A DNA stretch of 6,950 nt. It comes from Pirellulaceae bacterium (lineage in GTDB: Bacteria; Planctomycetota; Planctomycetia; Pirellulales; Pirellulaceae). Made by a program: the position numbers and the translations under genes. The stretch lies in the NCBI GenBank assembly GCA_013002105.1, contig JABDKS010000941.1, positions 1 to 6,950 on the forward strand, in the 5' to 3' direction. Position 1 is the first letter of the stretch; each line of letters opens with the position of its first letter. The notes under the pieces are model-generated. The model saw nothing but the letters and a program-made list of their open reading frames with translations, had not been told where the DNA came from and ran no database searches. This document shows positions 1 through 6,950 of the stretch, one piece after another.

Positions 1-372
1 GAATGGATCGGATTGATCATCAAGTGCGTCGTTTTGGCCATGCGGCTTTTTGGCACAATGATGGCCGGTCACTTGGTGATCGCCGCTTTTGTTGGATTGG
101 TGTTTATGGCGGCCCAATCGTCCCACGCACTCGGTTACGGTGTCGAACTTTCCGTGATCCTTGGTGGGATCATGCTGACTCTGCTTGAATTGTTCATCTG
201 CTTTCTGCAAGCGTTCATTTTTACCTTCCTGACGGTCCTTTTCATTGCCATGGTTGCCCATCATCATGATGGCCACGATGATCACTACGATCCGCTCAGT
301 GACGAAGACCAAATGGACCTGGACAAGCTGATTGAACCATCGCGGATGGGGCCCCTGGCACACACCCATTAA
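1..372 (+). CDS. atpB: ATP synthase Fo subunit a, C-terminal part (5' truncated by window)
   Basis: This is the membrane stator subunit, which forms the two ion half-channels against the c-ring. The frame is open from base 1, so the N-terminal half lies upstream; 123 residues remain. Visible residues 13-25 carry the core motif AMRLFGTMMAGHL. R15 is the essential arginine (E. coli R210). T19 replaces the usual Asn (N214), and H24 stands where E. coli has E219. The last membrane helix (about 50-86) holds E63 and Q70 in FLQAFIFTFLT, matching E. coli H245 and Q252. H24 with E63 is therefore the swapped His/Glu pair known from mitochondrial-type subunits. The stretch between R15 and Q70 is 13 residues longer than in E. 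coli. After the helix comes a hydrophilic His/Asp-rich tail (87-123) starting HHHDGHDDHYD, which E. coli lacks. Its position ahead of atpE fits the canonical operon. The assignment is secure. Confidence 0.96.
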   Translation, partial: EWIGLIIKCVVLAMRLFGTMMAGHLVIAAFVGLVFMAAQSSHALGYGVELSVILGGIMLTLLELFICFLQAFIFTFLTVLFIAMVAHHHDGHDDHYDPLSDEDQMDLDKLIEPSRMGPLAHTH

Positions 373-425
373 ATCGACACCACTGAATCGACACCACTGA
401 ATCGACGTCACGCAATCACCCGATC
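370..425 (+). repeat. Degenerate 14-bp tandem repeat starting at the atpB stop codon
   Basis: There are four head-to-tail 14-base units, at 370-383, 384-397, 398-411 and 412-425. They read TAAATCGACACCAC, TGAATCGACACCAC, TGAATCGACGTCAC and GCAATCACCCGATC. In a shifted frame, AATCGACACCACTG is repeated perfectly at 372-385 and 386-399. The first unit contains the atpB stop. The array fills the first 40% of the 140-base gap before atpE. Its function is unknown. It is not palindromic, so it is not an obvious terminator. Confidence 0.8.
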
Positions 426-497
426 ACTAGTTAACTAACCCCCTTTCATTGTCGCAGTCGCGAATACCGCGGCAGGGACAACATGAGATTTTTCTTC

Positions 498-502
498 AGG
501 AG
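498..502 (+). promoter_or_regulatory. Shine-Dalgarno site of atpE
   Basis: AGGAG lies 10 bases before the atpE ATG. It is the clearest ribosome binding site in the window, which suits the c subunit, needed in about ten or more copies per enzyme. Confidence 0.7.
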
Positions 503-512
503 CTAACCGAAG

Positions 513-755
513 ATGTTTGAATTTGCGATGCTTTTGGCACAGGACGAGACGCTCTACAAATTGGGCGTAGGTATCGGAATGGGCCTTGTCATCCTGGGCG
601 CCGGACTTGGTATCGGCCGCATTGGTGGCTCAGCCGTCGACGCCATTGCACGTCAACCAGAAGCCAGTGGGACGATCAGCACTCAAATGCTTATCTCCGC
701 TGCTCTGATTGAAGGTGCAACGGTTATCGCGTTGATTTTGATGCTGATCCTTTAG
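513..755 (+). CDS. atpE: ATP synthase Fo subunit c (ring proteolipid)
   Basis: This is the rotor-ring subunit, a hairpin of two transmembrane helices whose oligomer carries ions past subunit a and drives gamma. It has 80 residues, the usual family length. Helix 1 (about 15-44) contains the packing motif GAGLGIG at 29-35. The polar loop RQPE is at 47-50, the contact with gamma/epsilon. Helix 2 (about 57-80) holds the ion-carrying carboxylate E67 within ALIEGATVIAL. E67 is followed by Gly-Ala, and the position about 33 residues earlier is Ile rather than Gln. The Na+ ligand set of the Ilyobacter/Propionigenium type is therefore absent, and proton coupling is inferred. The start at the ATG of 513 is supported by AGGAG 10 bases upstream. 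The gene is separated by 140 bases from atpB and 125 from atpF, giving it its own well-initiated slot in the operon. Confidence 0.97.
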   Translation: MFEFAMLLAQDETLYKLGVGIGMGLVILGAGLGIGRIGGSAVDAIARQPEASGTISTQMLISAALIEGATVIALILMLIL

Positions 756-767
756 TCGAAACATGTC

Positions 768-800
768 GGCGACAACCGGCGCTAGTGCGTACGTGTCGCC
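768..800 (+). other. Imperfect hairpin in the atpE-atpF gap
   Basis: GGCGACA (768-774) and TGTCGCC (794-800) are perfect 7-base reverse complements around a 19-base loop, starting 12 bases after the atpE stop. No T-run follows, so it is not a standard terminator. It could be an mRNA-stabilising or processing stem that lets atpE message outlast the rest. That role is inference, and a stem of this size could also be chance. Confidence 0.35.
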
Positions 801-806
801 AACCAG

Positions 807-844
807 GATTCCGTCATGATTCGTCATGGCCGATTCGTTCGATT
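807..844 (+). repeat. Degenerate GATTC-type direct repeats before atpF
   Basis: GATTCCGTCAT (807-817) is followed directly by GATTCGTCAT (818-827), then by GATTCGTTC (832-840) and GATT (841-844). This is a loose 10-14 base periodicity in the non-coding gap between atpE and atpF. No function is evident. Confidence 0.5.
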
Positions 845-868
845 AACCCGCCACCCATGATGATCCGC

Positions 869-876
869 AAAGGTGA
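869..876 (+). promoter_or_regulatory. Ribosome binding site of atpF
   Basis: AAAGGTGA lies 4 bases before the ATG at 881 and 7 before a second in-frame ATG at 884. It decides for 881/884 over the upstream in-frame ATG pair at 857/860, which has no such site. Confidence 0.55.
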
Positions 877-880
877 ATCC

Positions 881-1672
881 ATGATGCAATCCCTCAGCCG
901 CATCACGCTGTTTGCAGCGCTATCGATGTTTGTACTCTGTCCTGTTCTGCCCGCTGCGGCACAGGAGACCGATGCCGCCGCCACTGCGACGGACGACAAA
1001 CCTGCTGATGGCGATCACACCAATGCAGACCATGAACATGCCGAAGCAGGGCACGATCATGACGGCGGCGACCACGACGCGGAACATCATGACGCCGAAC
1101 ATCATGATGCAGAACATGCCGTCACCGGTGATCACGCAGGTGCCGATCATGGCGACGACCATGCAGAACACCGCATGCCGCCGCTGTTGTCTTTTGACAT
1201 CGGATCGGCCGTCTGCAATATCGCGATCTTCCTCGGTGTCCTCGCGATTTTGTCCAAGTTTGTCTGGCCCGCAATTCTCGGCGGACTGACGGCTCGCGAG
1301 GAGAAAATCAACAGCGATCTGGAGGGTGCTGAACAGGCCAATTTGGAAGCCAAGGGATTGCTGGCGTCTTATCAAACGAAACTCGATGAAGCCGCCTCGC
1401 AGGTGCAAGCCATGTTGGCCGAAGCCCGTCGTGACGCGGAAGCCAGCGGACAGCGAATCATCGACGAGGCCAAATCCGAAGCACAGCGGCAAAGTGAGCG
1501 AGCGATTGCTGACATCGAAACCGCCAAGAAGGTCGCGTTGTCTGACATCGCCGGCCAAACCTCCGACATGGCCATCATGGTGGCCAAACAAGTCGTTGGC
1601 CGTGAACTCAAAGCGGATGACCACGCCGAACTGATTCGCCAATCCCTTGAGCGACTTCCCAGCAAGAATTAA
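881..1672 (+). CDS. atpF: ATP synthase Fo subunit b with signal peptide and His-rich N-terminal extension
   Basis: This is the peripheral-stalk subunit, which anchors delta and the alpha3beta3 head to subunit a. It has 263 residues against roughly 155-180 usually. Residues 1-27 look like a Sec signal peptide: R7, a hydrophobic run LFAALSMFVL, then an AAA-Q cleavage site after A27. Residues about 38-97 are extremely His/Asp/Glu rich (15 His between 46 and 97) and include DAEHH repeats. The canonical part starts near 103. It has a transmembrane helix at about 107-128, then FVWPAI and LTAREEKI as in ordinary b subunits, and a long Ala/Glu/Lys/Gln coiled coil (about 139-240). Signal peptide, outside segment and one stop-transfer helix give N-out/C-in topology, as canonical b requires. 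The ATG at 881 is chosen for its Shine-Dalgarno and because it begins the signal peptide; 884, or 857 in the same frame, are alternatives. It is the only b-type gene here, so a homodimer is likely. The His-rich part may bind metal (inference). Confidence 0.93.
   Translation: MMQSLSRITLFAALSMFVLCPVLPAAAQETDAAATATDDKPADGDHTNADHEHAEAGHDHDGGDHDAEHHDAEHHDAEHAVTGDHAGADHGDDHAEHRMPPLLSFDIGSAVCNIAIFLGVLAILSKFVWPAILGGLTAREEKINSDLEGAEQANLEAKGLLASYQTKLDEAASQVQAMLAEARRDAEASGQRIIDEAKSEAQRQSERAIADIETAKKVALSDIAGQTSDMAIMVAKQVVGRELKADDHAELIRQSLERLPSKN
1076..1117 (+). repeat. In-frame 15-bp coding repeat (DAEHH) in atpF
   Basis: There are two full 15-base units (1076-1090 and 1091-1105) and a 12-base partial unit (1106-1117). 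They encode DAEHH, DAEHH and DAEH, residues 66-79. The units differ only at third codon positions (gcg/gcc/gca and gac/gat), which points to an older duplication under protein-level constraint, or to drift since it arose. Confidence 0.85.
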
Positions 1673-1727
1673 TCACCGCAACAATTAATCACAGCAACAA
1701 CCGTTACAGCAACAACCGTCACGGGGC
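1667..1727 (+). repeat. 16/15-bp tandem repeat spanning the atpF stop codon
   Basis: AATTAATCACCGCAAC (1667-1682) and AATTAATCACAGCAAC (1683-1698) differ by one base. They are followed by the related AACCGTTACAGCAAC (1699-1713) and AACCGTCACGGGGC (1714-1727). The first unit holds the last atpF codon and the stop. The array takes up most of the 67-base gap before atpH and leaves no good Shine-Dalgarno for that gene. Function unknown. Confidence 0.82.
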
Positions 1728-1739
1728 GTGTAACCCACT

Positions 1740-2369
1740 ATGACCGAAGCTGAATCTGTCAAACACGAATCGGTGCTCGACACCGGCGCCGAACAATTGG
1801 GCAAAACCTACGCCCATGCACTGATCGGTGCCTCCGAGCAAGCCGGTGCCACCGAACGCGTGGTCGAACAACTGAAACAAGTCGTGGACGATTACATCCA
1901 CGCCAGCGAACCGCTGGCCGCTGCCTTCAGTTCGCCGCGCATTGACAATGACGAAAAGATTCGCGTCATCGACCGAGTCTTTGGCGAAGACTTTGATCCA
2001 GTGCTGGTAAAGTTCCTGAAAGTCATGGCAGGGCGCGGTCGACTTGGTTTCGTGGCGTCCGTGCGGGACGCGGTCGAAGACATTTACGACGAGAAGATGG
2101 GACGCACACTGGCAACCGTACGAACGGCCGTTGCGTTGGACGAAGCTTTGCGTTCACAAATCTCCGAAAAACTCGGCGCCGCATTGAACAAAGATGTTCG
2201 GTTGAAAGAAGAAGTCGATCCCGATTTGATCGGCGGCATGGTCATCCGTGTCGGTGACACGGTGTTCGACAACAGCGTGGCAAACCGCCTCGACAAAATG
2301 GCCAAGAAAACTCGCGACGGCTTCTCCAGCCAGTTGCTTCGGAAATTCGATCAACTCATTTCAAATTAA
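1740..2369 (+). CDS. atpH: ATP synthase F1 subunit delta (OSCP homologue)
   Basis: This peripheral-stalk subunit sits on top of the alpha3beta3 head and binds the end of the b dimer. It has 209 residues, some 30 more than the usual 175-180. Part of the excess is a polar N-terminal lead of about 20 residues before LGKTYAHAL (20-28), the counterpart of the family's A-x-x-YAxAL start. The helical N-domain covers about 18-120. The C-terminal signature is at 159-185, with VDPDLIGGMVIRVGD followed by VFDNSVANRLDKM, a clear match to the delta/OSCP consensus. The ATG at 1740 is the first in frame after the atpF stop. There is no convincing Shine-Dalgarno (the only G-run, 1723-1726, lies 13 bases away), so a start a few codons later cannot be ruled out. 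It sits between atpF and atpA, as expected. Confidence 0.95.
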   Translation: MTEAESVKHESVLDTGAEQLGKTYAHALIGASEQAGATERVVEQLKQVVDDYIHASEPLAAAFSSPRIDNDEKIRVIDRVFGEDFDPVLVKFLKVMAGRGRLGFVASVRDAVEDIYDEKMGRTLATVRTAVALDEALRSQISEKLGAALNKDVRLKEEVDPDLIGGMVIRVGDTVFDNSVANRLDKMAKKTRDGFSSQLLRKFDQLISN

Positions 2370-2397
2370 ATAGAAACTCAAGCCTCCTAGCTTTCCT

Positions 2398-3918
2398 ATG
2401 AAATTCAGTAGCGACGAAATCGCGTCGGTCTTACAACAAGAGATCGTGGACTTCGACAGCAAAATCGATGTTCGCGAAGTTGGTACCGTCCTGGAAGTCA
2501 GTGACGGTATTGCTCGCGTCTACGGACTCTCGGGCGTGATGGCCGGTGAGATGGTCGAATTCCCCAACGGTGCCATCGGTCTGGCCTTTAACCTGGAAGA
2601 AAACAGCGTCGGAATCATCATTCTCGGTGACTACCTGACAATTCAAGAAGGCGATGAAGTCAAAGCTTTGGGGACGCTGCTGAGTGTTCCCGCCGGCGAT
2701 GCGGTGATCGGTCGTGTTCTCGATCCATTGGGACAACCACTCGATGGGAAAGGCCCCGTCCAAACTGACGTCACTCGACCGGTAGAAATCATTGCAACCG
2801 GCGTTGCCGAGCGACAACCGGTGACCGAACCGATGCAGACCGGCATCAAAGCGATCGACGCCATGACGCCGATCGGACGCGGTCAACGCGAACTGGTCAT
2901 CGGCGACCGTAAAACGGGTAAGACCGCCATCGCGATTGACGCGATTCTGAATCAAAAAGGCAAAGGCGTTAAGTGCTTTTACATCGCGATCGGCCAAAAA
3001 GACTCGGCCGTCGCCACCGTGGTCGACACGCTCAATAAATACGGCGCGATGGAATACACCACGGTGGTCGCCGCCGGTGCCAGTGCCCCCGCACCACTGC
3101 AGTACATTGCACCGTATGCGGGAACCGCGATGGCTGAACACTTCATGTTCAATGGGGGTCACGCACTGGTGGTTTACGATGACTTGAGCAAACAGGCAAC
3201 CGCTTATCGTCAGATGAGTTTGCTGATGCGACGTCCGCCCGGTCGCGAAGCCTATCCCGGTGACGTGTTCTACTGTCACAGTCGATTGTTGGAGCGATCC
3301 TCCAAGTTGTCCGACGACCTTGGCGGTGGTTCGATCACCAGTTTGCCGATCATCGAAACACTCGAAGGCGAAGTGTCGGCCTACATCCCGACCAATGTGA
3401 TTTCGATCACCGATGGGCAGATCTACGTTCAGCCTGACCTTTTCTTTGCGGGTGTGCGACCAGCCATGAACGCGGGGATTTCTGTCTCGCGCGTCGGCGG
3501 TGCCGCTCAGGTCAAAGCGATGAAAAAAGTCTCCGGTGGTTTGCGTTTGGACCTCGCCGCATTCCGTGCGTTGGAAGCGTTTGCCCAACTCGGTACCGAT
3601 TTGGACGCGGCCACCCAGTCGCAACTCGATCGCGGCTATCGAATGGTGGAACTGCTCAAGCAACCGCAGTACCAACCCCTGTCAGTCGGCGAACAAATCC
3701 TCAGCATTTATGCCGGCACCAAAGGATTCCTGGACGACGTCGAGATCAAGACGGTGCAACAGTGGGAACGAGATTTCTTGCAGTATGCTCACGACAAGCA
3801 TGCATCATTGCTTGATGGACTCAACACCAATGGTGAACTGACCGACGAAGTCGTCGAGCAGATCGAGACCTGCATCAAAGACTTTAAAGCTGGTTACAAA
3901 CCAGTCGAAAGCGCGTAG
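2398..3918 (+). CDS. atpA: ATP synthase F1 subunit alpha
   Basis: This is the non-catalytic nucleotide-binding subunit of the alpha3beta3 head. It has 506 residues against 513 in E. coli, so it is full length. The beta-barrel N-domain (about 25-95) includes [17 protein letters not shown]. The P-loop is GDRKTGKT at 169-176, with K172 where E. coli, mitochondria and chloroplasts have Gln. GQKDSAVA is at 199-206. Walker B, ALVVYDDL (256-263), ends in D261-D262. [10 protein letters not shown] (355-364) is the family signature with Met in place of the usual Ile/Leu/Val at its third position. R365 in SRVGGAAQ is the arginine that reaches the beta site (E. coli R376). The helical C-domain follows from about 385. 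The gene starts 28 bases after atpH, and the leader is pyrimidine-rich with no Shine-Dalgarno. The start is fixed by alignment to the conserved MxFxxDEIxxVL-type opening. Confidence 0.98.
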   Translation: MKFSSDEIASVLQQEIVDFDSKIDVREVGTVLEVSDGIARVYGLSGVMAGEMVEFPNGAIGLAFNLEENSVGIIILGDYLTIQEGDEVKALGTLLSVPAGDAVIGRVLDPLGQPLDGKGPVQTDVTRPVEIIATGVAERQPVTEPMQTGIKAIDAMTPIGRGQRELVIGDRKTGKTAIAIDAILNQKGKGVKCFYIAIGQKDSAVATVVDTLNKYGAMEYTTVVAAGASAPAPLQYIAPYAGTAMAEHFMFNGGHALVVYDDLSKQATAYRQMSLLMRRPPGREAYPGDVFYCHSRLLERSSKLSDDLGGGSITSLPIIETLEGEVSAYIPTNVISITDGQIYVQPDLFFAGVRPAMNAGISVSRVGGAAQVKAMKKVSGGLRLDLAAFRALEAFAQLGTDLDAATQSQLDRGYRMVELLKQPQYQPLSVGEQILSIYAGTKGFLDDVEIKTVQQWERDFLQYAHDKHASLLDGLNTNGELTDEVVEQIETCIKDFKAGYKPVESA

Positions 3919-3920
3919 GA
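3917..3920 (+). promoter_or_regulatory. Short Shine-Dalgarno of atpG overlapping the atpA stop
   Basis: AGGA overlaps the TAG stop of atpA and lies 3 bases before the atpG ATG. The spacing is tight, so initiation probably depends on ribosomes finishing atpA (translational coupling, inferred). Confidence 0.4.
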
Positions 3921-3923
3921 ACC

Positions 3924-6379
<2,456 letters not shown>

Positions 6380-6381
6380 TC

Positions 6382-6768
6382 ATGGCGATTCGCTGCGTCG
6401 TTGTCACCCCTGAACGAACCGAACTCGACCGCGAGGCCGAATCGGTTGTGCTGCCGATGTTTGACGGATCGCTTGGTGTCTTAACGGGCCGAGCTCCGAT
6501 GATCGGCCGACTTGGATTTGGAACGCTGCGGTTACAGACCGCCGCGGGTCCTGAACGATACTATGTCGATGGTGGGTTCGCCCAAGTGGAAAAGAACGTC
6601 GTCAACATCCTGACGTCGCGTGCTATTCCAGTCGATTTGCTCGATAGCGAAGAAGCCGTCAAAGCGCTCGAAGCTGCTCAGGAGTTGCCGTCAGGCACGC
6701 CCGAGCAGGCGCAGTTGAAAGACACCGCAGTGCGTCGTGCCCGCGGCCAAGTGCGAGCTGCCCGCTAA
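6382..6768 (+). CDS. atpC: ATP synthase F1 subunit epsilon
   Basis: This central-stalk subunit joins gamma to the c-ring and, in many bacteria, inhibits ATP hydrolysis through its C-terminal helices. It has 128 residues against 139 in E. coli. The N-terminal beta-sandwich (about 3-85) shows the family pattern: VVTPERTEL, then VVLPMFDGSLGVLTGRAPMI with Arg where most have the His of GHAP, then YYVDGGFAQV and VNILT. The C-terminal part (about 92-128) is helical, with LLDSEEAVKALEAAQEL followed by a Gly/Pro break and a basic Arg-rich end. Whether it can extend into the inhibitory form cannot be told from sequence. The start is 2 bases after the atpD stop. GGAG at 6367-6370 lies 11 bases upstream inside atpD. 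Coupled translation with beta is likely. Confidence 0.95.
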   Translation: MAIRCVVVTPERTELDREAESVVLPMFDGSLGVLTGRAPMIGRLGFGTLRLQTAAGPERYYVDGGFAQVEKNVVNILTSRAIPVDLLDSEEAVKALEAAQELPSGTPEQAQLKDTAVRRARGQVRAAR

Positions 6769-6807
6769 TCGCTGGCTCCTAATCGCAACTCCCAAATCGC
6801 TGCCTTT
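6766..6807 (+). repeat. Degenerate 14-bp tandem repeat starting at the atpC stop codon
   Basis: There are three consecutive 14-base units: TAATCGCTGGCTCC (6766-6779), TAATCGCAACTCCC (6780-6793) and AAATCGCTGCCTTT (6794-6807). The first begins with the TAA stop of atpC. The core AATCGC is invariant. This has the same unit length and stop-codon anchoring as the array after atpB. Function unknown. Confidence 0.6.
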
Positions 6808-6828
6808 CGCTTCGGCCTGTGGTAGAAT
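6801..6828 (+). promoter_or_regulatory. Possible promoter downstream of the atp operon
   Basis: TAGAAT (6823-6828) is a near-consensus -10 box preceded by TGTGG. A weak -35 candidate, TGCCTT (6801-6806), lies 16 bases upstream. Transcription would begin near 6835 and give a leader of about 50 bases before the ATG at 6883. The -35 match is poor, so this rests mainly on the -10 box and its position. Confidence 0.4.
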
Positions 6829-6829
6829 G

Positions 6830-6848
6830 GCGATCCTCTCTCGATCGC
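6830..6848 (+). other. Small inverted repeat in the downstream leader
   Basis: GCGATC (6830-6835) and GATCGC (6843-6848) are reverse complements around a 7-base loop, just after the possible -10 box. It could be a leader hairpin or an operator. No T-run follows, so it is a poor terminator candidate for the atp operon. It may be chance. Confidence 0.3.
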
Positions 6849-6882
6849 AAACTCTATTCAGCTGCTGTGTGTTGGCCGCGCG

Positions 6883-6950
6883 ATGATCGCACCACGTCAG
6901 ACCTCATTTGCTTCAACCCCGCTGACAATCCTTCTTTGGATGGCTTGCCC
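6883..6950 (+). CDS. Start of an unidentified downstream gene (3' truncated by window)
   Basis: The frame from the ATG at 6883 is open to the window end and gives 22 residues, MIAPRQTSFASTPLTILLWM followed by AC. A basic residue followed by a hydrophobic run (PLTILLWMAC) resembles the start of a signal peptide, possibly a lipoprotein, since the Cys follows Leu-Trp-Met-Ala. The function cannot be judged from so little. The frame is open back to a stop at 6823, so the start is uncertain. No Shine-Dalgarno is visible. The possible promoter at 6801-6828 supports a separate transcription unit. Confidence 0.35.
   Translation, partial: MIAPRQTSFASTPLTILLWMAC

Noticed and set aside
370..425. CRISPR-like array
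   Set aside because: The units are 14 bases long, directly adjacent, degenerate and without spacers.
513..755. Sodium-coupled c subunit
   Set aside because: The Na+ ligands seen in known Na+ rings (Gln in helix 1, Ser/Thr after the Glu) are absent; E67 is followed by Gly-Ala.
785..880. Upstream in-frame extension of atpF starting at a GTG
   Set aside because: The extra 32 residues are not membrane- or signal-like, and the start has no ribosome site. The ATG at 881 has one and opens a clear signal peptide.
881..960. Lipoprotein signal in AtpF (Cys at residue 20)
   Set aside because: The residue before the Cys is Leu, not Gly/Ala/Ser, so the lipobox rule fails. The AAA-Q site suits ordinary signal peptidase better.
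920..1642. Antisense open frame (240 codons) opposite atpF
   Set aside because: It is a shadow of atpF with no initiation signal or recognisable domain. The His-rich coding repeat explains its odd composition.
2431..3675. Long antisense open frame (414 codons) opposite atpA
   Set aside because: It mirrors the codon pattern of atpA, its product is low-complexity with no recognisable motif, and the sense gene is certain.
6769..6882. Intrinsic terminator of the atp operon
   Set aside because: No GC-rich stem followed by a T-run was found. The only stem (6830-6848) is short and lacks the T-run.

Overview
This window is almost wholly occupied by an F1Fo-type ATP synthase operon read on the + strand. 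The order is atpB (3' end only), atpE, atpF, atpH, atpA, atpG, atpD, atpC, the classical bacterial Fo-then-F1 arrangement. Every subunit is recognisable from its own motifs. There is one b-type gene and no b', and no second c gene. The 5' end of the operon, with the rest of atpB, any atpI and the promoter, lies outside the window.

Organism: the moderate GC, the poor Shine-Dalgarno sequences at several starts, the diverged but intact subunit sequences and the short repeat-rich intergenic gaps suggest a planctomycete of the Rhodopirellula/Pirellulaceae type. This is inference from general resemblance, not from a search.

Layout: Fo comes first. It comprises the subunit a C-terminal half (1-372), the c subunit (513-755) and the b subunit (881-1672). 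F1 follows: delta (1740-2369), alpha (2398-3918), gamma (3924-4811), beta (4940-6379) and epsilon (6382-6768). Alpha-gamma and beta-epsilon are separated by only 5 and 2 bases and are probably translationally coupled. The other gaps are 28 to 140 bases long, and most carry short direct or inverted repeats. No gene-free stretch exceeds 300 bases. After atpC there is a further repeat patch, a possible promoter (TAGAAT at 6823) and the probable first codons of an unrelated downstream gene, cut by the window end. No clear intrinsic terminator is visible after atpC.

How it works together: a and c form the ion path and the turning ring. The b dimer and delta form the peripheral stalk, gamma and epsilon the central stalk, and alpha3beta3 the catalytic head. 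The c subunit has the proton-type site (E67 followed by Gly, not Ser/Thr), so H+ coupling is inferred.

Most unusual points: (i) subunit b is about 100 residues longer than usual at its N terminus, with a Sec-type signal peptide and a His/Asp-rich segment before its transmembrane helix; (ii) subunit a ends in a His/Asp-rich tail; (iii) three genes (atpB, atpF, atpC) are followed by degenerate 14-16 bp tandem repeats that begin at or across the stop codon; (iv) two near-identical 27-bp palindromic elements sit between atpG and atpD. No mobile element, CRISPR array, tRNA or rRNA was seen, and nothing here looks like a wholly new system.
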